This document shows positions 20,976-31,002 of a stretch of DNA of 64,000 nt, in pieces (position 1 is the stretch's first letter; each line of letters opens with the position of its first letter). The notes under the pieces are model-generated. The model had not been told where the DNA came from, did no database searches, and was given only the letters and a program-made list of their open reading frames with translations. The DNA is taken from the NCBI GenBank assembly GCA_036169595.1, contig CM069765.1, positions 6,961,001 to 7,025,000 on the forward strand, in the 5' to 3' direction. The position numbers were made by a program, and so were the translations under genes. The DNA comes from Dictyostelium firmibasis. Its lineage: Eukaryota > Evosea > Eumycetozoa > Dictyosteliales > Dictyosteliaceae.

Positions 20976-21119
20976 GTCAAAATTGAAATGGTTATTGGAT
21001 TTATCAAAATATTTAGAATAAAAATATATTTTTTTTTAATTTTTATTTTTAATTTTTTTTTTTTATTTTCTGACCAATCTTAATTTTTATTTTTTTCAAA
21101 AACTAAATTTAATTTTTTT

Positions 21120-21650
21120 TTTTTTTCTCTCATTACAAACTCAAAAAAAAAAAATATCAAAAGTGAAAGAAAGAAAAGAAAGAAAAGAAAAAAAACAAAG
21201 AAAAGAAAGAAAGATATAGAGATATAGTAGAGAGATAATATTCTTTAAATTATAGGTTTGGATTGTATTGATCGAATTGGATTGGATTGTTTTAGAATTA
21301 TTCTTATGCTCTTTGAAACAACGTTTAATGAGAGGGAGTCTAGTAGAAACTATAGGAAAATCTTCTATCTGTTTGTACCGTTTTGATAAGAGAAAGTTAT
21401 AATCAAACTTAATGTTCCCACCAGTTGTAGGTATTGCTGGAAATGGTTCTATTTCTGGAAGGAAAGTAACCATCCAAGAGTAATCACATCGTCTATTCTT
21501 TAAAGAGTAGTTACCAACATTGTAAATATATTTGAATTACTCCCCATTGGGGTTTGTGGTATATGACATTATATTGAACTATATCCATAAGAGAGAATTC
21601 TCCATTATCAGAGTTGCATTGTATCTTATCAATTTTATCTCCATTTTTTT
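21120..21650 (-). pseudogene. Minus-strand tgr-like relic, fullest copy
   Basis: From 21640 downward: NGDKIDKIQCNSDNGEFSL, MDIVQYNVIYHKPQWG, then after a frame change YIYNVGNYSLKNRRCDYSWM, VTFLPEIEPFPAIPTTGGNI and KFDYNF, then IEDFPIVSTRLPLIKRCFKE. The order (Cys region, CD-W, LPE-PFPAIPTTGGNI) parallels the tgr N terminus (IKPNHFDC, STEDC, LPAP--FNRLPPTTGGEV). It lies head to head with the tgr leaders at 21781 and 22044. This is the best evidence that each tgr gene once had a divergent partner. Confidence 0.65.
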
Positions 21651-21780
21651 TTTTTCCAATAAAAAAAAAATTTATAAATTAAAATTAATAAAAAACAAAC
21701 AAAAAAATATAGTTTGAAAATAAAAAAAAATAGTTTTAAAAATAAAAAAAAAATTAAATAAATATAGTGTTTCAAAAAAA

Positions 21781-21980
21781 TTTAAACATATATTATTCAC
21801 TAGAATAAGCCTATTTTTAGGATTTGTTTTTTTCGTTTTTTTGTTTTTATATTTTATTTTTTTATTATTTTTGTTATTAAAATTTATGTTTTTAAACATT
21901 TTTTTTTTTTTTTATTATTTCACAACAATTTACTTTTAATTTTTTTGTTCAAAAAAAAATAAATGATTTGCAACAAACCC
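21781..21980 (+). pseudogene. tgr leader remnant with damaged start
   Basis: ATTATTCACTAGAATAAGCC and the TTTCACAACAATTTACTTTT block are present (21781-21950), followed by ATGATTTGCAACAAAC at 21963, the beginning of a tgr exon 1. After that the sequence changes to A-rich and a second leader begins at 22044. It is a truncated tandem copy. Confidence 0.65.
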
Positions 21981-22043
21981 TTTTCAAAAAAAAATAAAAA
22001 AATAATTTTAAAATAACCCCTTTCAAAAAATAATTAAACCCCA

Positions 22044-22250
22044 CCCAACACACATTAACTGATTATAATAATAGAATAAGCCTTTTTGTTTAGAATTTGT
22101 TTTTTTCAATTTTTTGTTTTTATTTTTTTTTTTTTTTTTATTTTTTTGTTAATTATAAATTATTTTTTCAACATTTTCTATTTTATTATTTTTTCACAAC
22201 AATTTAAATTTAATTTTTATTTATTTATATTTTGATTCATAAGAAAATAG
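22044..22250 (+). promoter_or_regulatory. Conserved tgr leader of the pseudogene at 22251
   Basis: CACACATTAACTGATTATAA, AATAGAATAAGCC, then TTTTTTCACAACAATTTA, ending at the ATG at 22251. It shares the CCCCACCCAA prefix with the leader at 25351, which supports these two units being sister copies. Confidence 0.55.
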
Positions 22251-24384
22251 ATGACTTGCAAAAAAATATTATTTATAACACTTTTATTTTCATTTTTTAT
22301 GAAAACTCTCTCTATTAATGATCCTCTCTCTATAGATGCAGCTCCCTATGGTATTTTTTTATTTTTATTTTTTTATTTAATATTATTTCTTAATTACTAA
22401 TACGGTTGATTAATTAGCTATTCGGTATAATGAAACATCAATAGTGTTTTTATTTGAATTTTCGGTAGCATACTACACCAGAATTATTTTCTTCCAAAAT
22501 GCGACTACTCCAAGATCTGATAGTAAGCCCAATCATTTTGATTGTGTTTTGGCGGGCAAAATAAGATATTGTACATTCATTACAGAAGAGTCTCCTACAA
22601 GATTGTGGGGCTCTGGCTCGAGTATAGTATTGTAACTATTAATGGTTCAAAGTTATCAGCAACAACAAATTCAAATTTAATTCCAACAATTACAATCGGT
22701 GATCAACAATGTAAATTTATAAAATCAACAACAACTGAATTAGAATGTCAATTAGATGCAAATGTAGTAGGTGGTAGAAATTTATCAGTAAATGTTATTT
22801 TCGATGGTTGTAGTTCAATAAGTACTGGTGTAAAATTTACATATAATATTCCAAAATTATCAAGTGCATCATATTCAAATGGTATCGTGACATTAAATGG
22901 TAATAATCTTGGTTCAAATAATGTATCAATCATTCAAATATATGGTAATGGAATCAATGTAAATAAACAAATAAAACAAATTCAAGTATCATCCGATGAA
23001 AAGAGTTTAACATTTACATTACCACCATTAAAATGTACATTATTTAATATAAATTTCACTCGTGATAATATTTCAGTCAGTTTACTTTCAATATCAGCAT
23101 CATTATCAATCAATGTCGTCAATAGACCATCAGTAGCTAATGGATCATTAAGTATAGATTTGTATTATATCAATTGCTCAGTTACTCAATCAATACCAAG
23201 CATTAAAGTTGGAAGTTTACCAGAAAATCAATGTTCAATACCATCATCAACATCAACATCAGAATTCTATCAAACAACATGTAATACACCATATGGTACT
23301 GGTATCAATAAACAATTCACATTCAAGTATAGTTCATACTCATTTAATAATACATTCTCATATGCATCACCAATTATTACATCTCGTAAATTCTCTAAAG
23401 ATTTAACAAATATTACAATTCATGGTAGTAATTTCGGTAATTCAACAACATTGATTCAAGTTCAATTCAATGGAAGTGATATAACATCAGAAATTCAATC
23501 ATTGAATAATAATCAATTTACATTCAAAAGATTAGAATCATATGAAATGGAGTAATTAATATATCTGTCGATGGTGTCAGTATGGAATCACAATTTAATT
23601 TAACTTTCCCACCAGTATTATATGCTATCGTAAATAAAGATAATAAAACATTAAGTTGTGGAGGTATTATTACAGTTTCTGGTAAGAATTTATTAACAAA
23701 TGATGAAGAATTCAAAGTTAAAGTATTGGCAAATAATAAAATAACAAATGTAATCGTTTCAGATGAAAAGACATTAATAGTTAGAGCAGAAAGTAAAAAG
23801 AGTCCACTCATTGTATCAGTATTTATTGGATCAAATTTAATATTATCAAATGTAACATTAACATACTTGACACCAATCATTACAGATTATCCATCAACAA
23901 TTAATAATAATAATAAAGATGGTATTTCAATATTAATTCGTGTATCAGTTTCCCAGAAATTGAATATATCAATGCAAGTATAACACTTTCATCAAGTAAT
24001 CTACATCTCACATGTAATTTACAATGTAGTGTATTACAAAATGAAACATTTTACTATTACATCAGTAATACAAGTAAATCAAGTTCAAATGAAAACAATA
24101 ATAGCAATAATACCGATTGTTTATCGTGCTGCTCAAAATCAAATCCAAAAGAAATCACAGGAGTTTTAAATCTTCAATTAGGCTCAAGTTTATTTCAACA
24201 TGACGTTAATATTGAAGAGATTGAATCATCCTTACCATCAAATGATGATGATGGCGATAAATCATCTAAATTACCAGGAGGTGCAATTGCAGGTATTACA
24301 ATTGGTTCTGTTGCTGCTGGTGCTATCGTTGGGTTTGTATTTTATTTTAAAATAATAACTCGTGCTAAAAACTCTTTTAAATAA
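22251..24384 (+). pseudogene. tgr pseudogene with large internal deletion
   Basis: Exon 1 is 22251-22350 (MTCKKILFITLLFSFFMKTL, INDPLSIDAAPY) with an intron to 22417. Exon 2 opens normally (AYYTRIIFFQNATTPRSDSK) to GSGSS near 22625. The frame then jumps to [16 protein letters not shown] in another frame: roughly 600 bp encoding the rest of the N region and the first TIG are gone. Single-base losses follow near 23550 (ATATGAAATGGAG, elsewhere GAAAATGG) and near 23942 (CGTGTATC, elsewhere CGTGGTATC). The membrane helix and ITRAKNSFK tail are still readable (stop 24382-24384). The middle part is very close to the gene at 25579 (both read [20 protein letters not shown]), so the two are recent duplicates. 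Confidence 0.92.
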
Positions 24385-25010
24385 TACTCTGGTGTCTTTT
24401 TTAAAAAAAAAAAAAAATTAAAAAAAATAGATTGTTTGAAAAAATTATATATGAAGATGAATTATAAAATTTGGGTTTTGATTTCTTTTTGATTTTTTTT
24501 GTATTCTATCATTGTTTTATTGTTTTTTTTTTCGCTGATATATATTCATGTTGTGAAATTAAAACCTCTTGTTATCAATATAAAGGTGGAGGAATTTATG
24601 CAATCTCGATACATCAATCTGGGGTGTATTACTATTTGGTGAGGTATTGTGATGTTGTCGGTGATTGTATGATCATGATAGATATTTATTGTATTGGTTA
24701 TTGAGATTGTCAACTCTTTGGCTTCTGATGGGGCTATTGTTTTTATCAGAGTGTTTTGTTGTCTACTGTCTCTATAAGTATATCTATTATATTTGTTTGA
24801 TTTTAATTCCTATTAAAATTATGGTCTCTTTTAATTTCCATCTCTTGTGTTGGTGTTAAGATTATTCCGATCGATTAGGTAATTTAGTGATTCTCGTCAT
24901 CTTTAAATCTTGCCAAAATCAAAAATGTTTTTGTATTATCATTTAAATAGTTTTCAAGCTTGATTTAATTAACCCTACTATTTTAAACAAATAACAGATT
25001 AAAAATGAAA
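24385..25010. repeat. tgr 3'-flank repeat, copy 1
   Basis: After the tgr tail come ATAGATTGTTTG, GTGAAATTAAAACCTCTTGT, AATCTCGATACATCAATCTG, GATAGATATTTATTGTATTG, TTTATCAGAGTGTTT and ATTATATTTGTTTGATTTTA in this order. The same order is found at 28440-28990 (shorter) and 38450-39240. The short reading frames in it (EIKTSCYQYKGGGIYAISIH) are conserved with the 38.5-kb copy but have no start or domain. I take it as duplicated flank. Confidence 0.7.
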
Positions 25011-25149
25011 AAAAAAAATGAATTAAAAAAAATAACAACAATTTTTCAAAAAAAATAAAAACAAAAAATAAATAAAAAAAAGTATCAAATTCTCTGAATA
25101 GAAGGATATTTTTTTTTTATTTAAGTCCTCTCCGACGTAGTTCAAAAAG

Positions 25150-25300
25150 TACTGGTAACATTACAAAAGAGTTGATGATTGTGTATGTGGTTGATTTAAA
25201 GATGACGGTTTATAGTTACTCCTAATAAGAGAGAATGTTTCATTATCGGAGTTGCATTGTGTCTTGTCAATTTTATCTTTAAAAAAAATAAAAAAAATTT
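25150..25300 (-). pseudogene. Minus-strand tgr-like relic upstream of the 25579 gene
   Basis: The minus strand reads KDKIDKTQCNSDNETFSLIR, matching NGDKIDKIQCNSDNGEFSL of the relic at 21640. Only this short piece survives, about 50 bp before the tgr leader. Confidence 0.6.
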
Positions 25301-25350
25301 TCAAATAAAAAAATAGTGTTTTGAAATAACCCTTTGAAAAAAGAATTAAA

Positions 25351-25578
25351 CCCCACCCAAAACTCACTAACTGATTATAATAATAGAATAAGCCTATTTT
25401 TAGAATTTGTTTTTTTTCAATTTTTTGTTTTTTATTTTTTATTTTTTTAGTTGTTTTTATTATTTATAATTTTTATTATTTAAAAATTTTTAACATTTTT
25501 TTTAAACATTTTTTTTTTATTATTATTTCACAACAATTTGCTTTTAATTTATTTGTATTTTAATTCAAAAGAAAATAG
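25351..25578 (+). promoter_or_regulatory. Conserved tgr leader of the 25579 gene
   Basis: CCCCACCCAAAACTCACTAA, CTGATTATAATAATAGAATA, AGCCTATTTTTAGAATTTG, then TTTCACAACAATTTGCTTTT and the ATG. The first block is slightly diverged (ACTCACTAACT instead of CACATTAACT). Confidence 0.5.
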
Positions 25579-28317
25579 ATGATTTGTAAAAAAATATTAT
25601 TTTTAACACTTTTATTTTCATTTTTTATGAAAACTCTCTCTCAACGTGCAGCTGTCTTGGGTATTTATTTATTTTTATTTAATATAATTTCTTAATCGCT
25701 AATACTGTTCATTAAATTAGCTGTTGAGTCTAATGAAACATCAATAGTGTTTTTATTTAGTTCTTCGGGAGCATACTATACCAGAATTATTTTCTACGAA
25801 AATAAGACTACTCCTAGATCTGATATTAAGCCAAATCATTTTAATTGTACTTTGGAGGGCACAACAAGATATTGTACATTCATTACAGAAGAGCCATTCT
25901 CAGGATTGTGGAGCTCTGGCTCGAGTAAAGTATGTGTAAGAACACCATCTAATTCAACCGAAGATTGTACAACAAATGATCTAATAGATAATCGTCTTCC
26001 AGCTCCATATAATATTAAATTCAACAGGCTCCCACCAACAACTGGAGGAGAAGTAACAATAACTGGTGGTTATTTGAGATTTGCTGGTGGCCCAAATACT
26101 CTTCTATGCTCATATTTAGGAGGCATTCCTGTAAAAGGTAATTTTTCTGACCCAACATTTGATATCAATAATATCACCACTGTTTTTACTCCAGGTTCAG
26201 GAATAGTCTTTCTCTGTTTCGATGATGGTTGCCAAAACAGATATTATTTTACATACGCCCGGCCAACAATTTCAGAAATTATACCTGATCAATCAAAATC
26301 AGTATTGACTATAAATGGTGATAACTATTATAGATATTATTCCCAGATTCAAGTTTATTTCGACGGTATTCAACAAAAAAGTATAAATGTCACAGTAGAC
26401 CATACACAAATTCAAGTGTATAACTTTAGTAGAGTTGATCCTGGTCCAATGTCAATTAATATTACTGTGAATTATGTTCCAATTGAAAAGAATTATATCT
26501 ATTGTTTCCCAGCAACTGTAACATCAGTAACATCAGTATCAAATCTTATTGGTGGTATTGTAACTATTAAAGGTTCAAAGTTATCAGCAACAACAAATTC
26601 AACTTTAATTCCAACAATTACAATCGGTGATCAACAATGTAAATTTATAAAATCAACAACAACTGAATTAGAATGTCAATTAGATGCAAATAATGTTGGT
26701 GGTAAAAATTTATCAGTAAATGTTATTTTCGATGGTTGTAGTTCAATAAGTTCAGGTGCAACATTTACATATAATATTCCAAAGTTATCAAGTGCATCAT
26801 ATTCAAATGGTATCGTTACATTAAATGGTATTAATCTTGGTTCAAATAATGTATCAATCATTCAATTATATGGTAATGGAATCAATGTAAATAAACAAAT
26901 AAAACAAATTCAAGTATCATTAGATGAAAAGAGTTTAACATTTACATTACCACCATTAAAATGTAATTTATTTAATATTAATTTCACTCGTGATAATATT
27001 TCAGTCAGTTTACTTTCAATATCAGCATCATTATCAATCAATGTCGTCAATAGACCATCAGTAGCTAATGGATCATTAAGTATAGATTTGTATTATATCA
27101 ATTGTTCAGCTACTCAATCAATACCAAGTATTATAGTTGGAAGTTTACCAGAAAATCAATGTTCATTACCATCATCAACATCAACATCAGAATTCTATCA
27201 AACAACATGTAATACACCATATGATACTGGTATCAATAATCAATTTACATTCAAGTATAGTTCATATTCATTAAATAGCACATTCTCATATGCATCACCA
27301 ATTATTACATCTCGTACATTCTCTAAAGATTTAACAAATATTACAATTCATGGTAGTAATTTCGGTAATTCAACAACATTAATTCAAGTTCAATTCAATG
27401 GAAGTGATATAACATCAGAAATTCAATCATTGAATAATAATCAATTTACATTCAAAAGATTAGAATCATATGAAAATGGAATAATTAATATTACTGTCGA
27501 TGGTGTCAATATGGAATCACAATTTAATTTAACTTTCCCACCAGTATTATATGCTATCGTAAATAAAGATAATAAAACATTAAGTTGTGGAGGTATTATT
27601 ACAGTTTCTGGTAAGAACTTATTAGCAAATGATGAAGAATTCAAAGTTAAAGTATTGGCAAATAATAAAATAACAACTGTAATCGTTTCAGATGAAAAGA
27701 CATTAATAGTTAGAGCAGAAAGTAAAAAGAGTCCACTCATTGTATCAGTATTTATTGGATCAAATTTAATATTATCAAATGTAACATTAACATACTTGAC
27801 ACCAATCATTACAGATTATCCATCAACAATTAATAATAATAATAAAGATGGTATTTCAATATTAATTCGTGGTATCAGTTTCCCAGAAATTGAATATATC
27901 AATGCAAGTATAACACTTTCATCAAGTAATGTACCTCTCACATGTAATTTACAATGCAGTGTATTACAAAATGAAACATTTTACTATTATATCAGTAATA
28001 CAAGTAAATCAGTTTCAAATGAAAACAATAATAGCAATAGTACCGATTATTTATCATGCTATTCAAAATCAAATTCAAAAGAAATCACAGGAGTATTAAA
28101 TCTTCAATTAGGCTCAAGTTTATTTCAACATGATGTTAATATTGAAGAGATTGAATCATCCTTACCATCAAATGATGATGATGGCAATAAATCATCAAAA
28201 TTATCAGGAGGTGCAATTGCAGGTATTATAATTGGTTCTGTTGCTGCTGCTGGTGCTATCGTTGGGTGTGTAGTTTATTTTAAATTAATAACTCGTGCTA
28301 AAAACTCTTTTAAATAA
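25579..28317 (+). CDS. tgr family transmembrane IPT/TIG-repeat protein (two exons)
   Basis: Exons 25579-25660 and 25721-28317 give 892 aa. The ATG is fixed by the shared MICKKILFLTLLFSFFMKTL signal peptide; exon 1 continues QRAAVL, and a 60-nt intron splits the next codon. The intron has in-frame stops, so splicing is required. The N region has the family cysteines (FNCTLEGTTRYC, VCVRTPSNSTEDC, LCSYLGG, FLCFDDGC) and differs locally from its paralogues. Six TIG-like units follow, then the stalk EEIESSLPSNDDDGNKSSK, a membrane helix (GGAIAGIIIGSVAAAGAIVG) and the basic tail ITRAKNSFK. No lesion is seen. Sister of the pseudogene at 22251. Expected role by family: cell-cell recognition and adhesion at the developing cell surface; partner unknown. 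Confidence 0.93.
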
Positions 28318-29100
28318 TACTCTTGTGTCTTTGTAAAAAAAAAAAAAAAAAAATGAAATAAAATAGATTGTTTGAAAATATTATATATAAATAAAGATGA
28401 ATTATAAAAATATAAAATTTGTGTTTTGATTTCTTTTTTGGTCGTGATAGATATTTATTGTATTGGTTTCTGAGATTGTCACCTCTTTGGCTGTTAATGG
28501 CGCTATTGTCTTTATCAGAGTGTTTGTCTGTTGTCTTTATAATTATATCTATTATATTTGTTTGATTTTAATTCCTATTAAAATTATGGTCTCTTTTAAT
28601 TTTCATCATCTTGTGTTGGTGTGTTAAGATTATTCTGATGGATTAATTTACAATTTTTGTGATTCTTGTTATCTTTAATTCTTGTTAAAATCAATAATAT
28701 TTTTGTATTATCATTTAAATAGTTTTTCAACTTTATTTAATGGCGATATTGTGGTAAAGTTTATTGATTCATTCGATCGAGGTGTAATCTATTAAAATTG
28801 GGTTGTCGTCATTTACATTCCAGTAGTAATTTATTCTAACTGTCATCTAAAATCATTAGCTTTTTCAATTGGAGGTTATTAAAAAAAAAACTATTTTATA
28901 TTCATGAGTAATAAACAGATAAATGATACAGTATTATAATGAAAAAAAAATGAAGAAAAAAAAAGTGCAAACCATTTTTTCAAAAAAAAAATAAATAAAA
29001 AAAATACAAAAAATAAAAAATAAAAAAAAGTTTAAAATTCTCAGAATAGAAAGATATTTTTTTTTATTTTTTTTTTTTTAATTTTTTGAAACAGCATCAA
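28318..29100. repeat. tgr 3'-flank repeat, copy 2
   Basis: ATAGATTGTTTG, then GATAGATATTTATTGTATTG, TTTATCAGAGTGTTT and ATTATATTTGTTTGATTTTA. It lacks the AAAACCTCTTGT segment present in the other two copies. It ends in A/T runs. A snippet at 29095-29125 (ATCAATGTAACATTAACACA) matches the tgr fifth-TIG end. Confidence 0.65.
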
Positions 29101-29109
29101 TGTAACATT

Positions 29110-30200
29110 AACACACTTGTCCAACAATTTTGTTTGTTTTTCCCAATTATTTTAAAAAAATCCAAACCACAAGCCTTCGTGACCTTGGTTAGAGTCTTGG
29201 TCATTTAAAAAAAAAAAAATATATTATTAGGGATTATATCAACATGTAATACCCCAAGATCGCTCTCTCACTCAACACCCATGCAATCAAAACTGGCCTC
29301 ACAACAGCCAATCACAACACCATATGGAAAAAAAAAATCTCAAACTTAAATCACATATGGAACTGCCACCACATCCCAAACACAAAACCACTAACATTCT
29401 ATTAAAAACACCCCTCTAAACTTATACTAAAAACATTTTAAAAAAAAAAATAAAAAAAAAATAAACAAATAAACATTTTACAAATAGCGCATTGCTATAT
29501 AATAAAAAAAAAAAAAATTAGGGATTAGAATTTCTTATTATGTTTTTTTTTTTTTTTTGTTGTTTTTTTCAAATAAACTCCAATAATTAATAACAATATT
29601 TTTCAAAAAATAAATAAAAAAATAAATTATAATAAAATCATTAAATCCTTTTTTTTTATTAATTATGTTTAAATAACAATTTTTTTTTATTTTTTTTTTA
29701 ATGAAAAAATTTGAAAATGTTTGTGATGTTTTTTTAATTTTTTTTTTTTTTTGGCAAGAATCTCAAGATAAAATATTTTTTAACATTTGACTAAATTTAA
29801 CTTTTTATTAAAAAAAAAATGTAAATTGCATTCAACAAAATTTTTATAATTTTAGACAATAATTTTTTTTTTTATTTTTTTTTTTATTTTGTGTGAAAAA
29901 GAAAAAAATTATTGAAATATAGACTCAAAAAAAACAAATGTAAATTATTTTAATAAAAAGTTAAATTTTGTCAAAAGTAAAAACATATTTATGTATTATT
30001 TTAATTTTTTATCAGATTTTATTTTAATTTTTTTTTTTTTATTTTTTTTTTTTTTTATTTTTTATTTGAGTTTATTTAATGTTAACCAATATGCAAAATC
30101 ACTAATTAATATTGAAAAAAAATGGATTTTTTTTTAAAATAATTGGGATAAATAAAAAAATTGTTGGATGGACTAGGACTGCTAAAATATTACATAGACA
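29110..30200. mobile_element. hAT-end sequences in inverted order (deletion derivative or relic)
   Basis: 29120-29165 (TCCAACAATTTTGTTTG, CCCAATTATTTTAAAAAAAT) matches 9710-9750 of the hAT element directly. About 29560-30200 matches 9684-9990 in reverse complement (TTGTTGGATGGACTAGGACT; TCACTAATTAATATTGAAAA). No transposase remains. Two copies of one end facing each other suggest a non-autonomous foldback derivative or two truncated insertions. A 280-bp insertion (29237-29516) sits within. Confidence 0.55.
29226..29527 (+). mobile_element. 280-bp A-tailed insertion with 11-bp target duplication
   Basis: ATTAGGGATTA occurs at 29226-29236 and again at 29517-29527. The 280 bp between is much less AT-rich than its surroundings for most of its length (for example GATCGCTCTCTCACTCAACA near 29259) and ends in a run of 14 A immediately before the second repeat. 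A 3' A-tail plus direct repeats is the signature of reverse-transcribed insertion (SINE-like element or retrocopy of an RNA). No Pol III box is recognised and no reading frame is convincing. Confidence 0.6.
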
Positions 30201-30660
30201 TCCAAAAGTTGGATAAGGTAAAACTCTATTTAAAATTATAAAAAAAAATTTTAAAATAAAAAATTAAAGTGATTGATGATAAATAAGGACTTAGAATTAT
30301 AGTGATGAAGAAAGAAAAGAAAAAAAGAAAAGAAACCAAGGAAAGAAAGAGATAGATATAAAGAAGAATTGGATTGAAAAGAATTATTCATTATGATCTT
30401 TGAAACAACGTTTAATAAGAGGAGTCTAGTTAATCTCTTTTTGAAACCATAGAAAAAATGTTTATCGGTTTTTTATAGCGTTGATTACCAAACTAATAAA
30501 AAATCAGTTTCAAAAAAAACATTAATAAATTGCAATTACTATAATAGTTGTTTAATTGCTTTAGTTCAATTGAAAATACAACAGTGTAGTGATTATCATT
30601 TGTTGTGGCTGTTATGAAAATATTTTTAATGTTTTCGAATCAAGTTTCAATCAGATTTAG
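30195..30660 (-). pseudogene. tgr-upstream module and decayed divergent partner of the 31003 gene
   Basis: CATCCAAAAGTTGGATAAGG and GATTGATGATAAATAAGG as at 9490, then ATCTTTGAAACAACGTTTAA, AGAGGAGTCTAGTTAATCTC. This matches 21310-21350, which on the minus strand encodes STRLPLIKRCFKE. Only scattered coding similarity remains. Confidence 0.55.
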
Positions 30661-30790
30661 AAAATAAAAACTTATAAATTAAAATTAAAAAAATACACAT
30701 ATTTTTTACTTCCGTTTTTTATTAGTGATATAAAGTTAAAAAACAATCAAAAAAAATAGTTTGAAAAAAAAAAAAAATAAATAAAAAATT

Positions 30791-31002
30791 AAAAACATTC
30801 ATTAACTAATTATTCACAAGAATAAGTCTATTTTTAGAATTTAATTTTTTTTCAATTTTTTTTTTTCAATTTTATTTTTTTAATTGTTTTTATTTATTAT
30901 TTTTATTATTTAAAATTTTATTTTTTTTTTCAAAATTTTTTATTATTATTATTTCACAATAATTTACTATTAATTTATTAGTATTTTAATTCAAATAAAT
31001 AG
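30791..31002 (+). promoter_or_regulatory. Conserved tgr leader of the 31003 gene
   Basis: CATTCATTAACTAATTATTC, ACAAGAATAAGTCTATTTTT, then TTTCACAATAATTTACTATT and the ATG at 31003. Confidence 0.5.
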
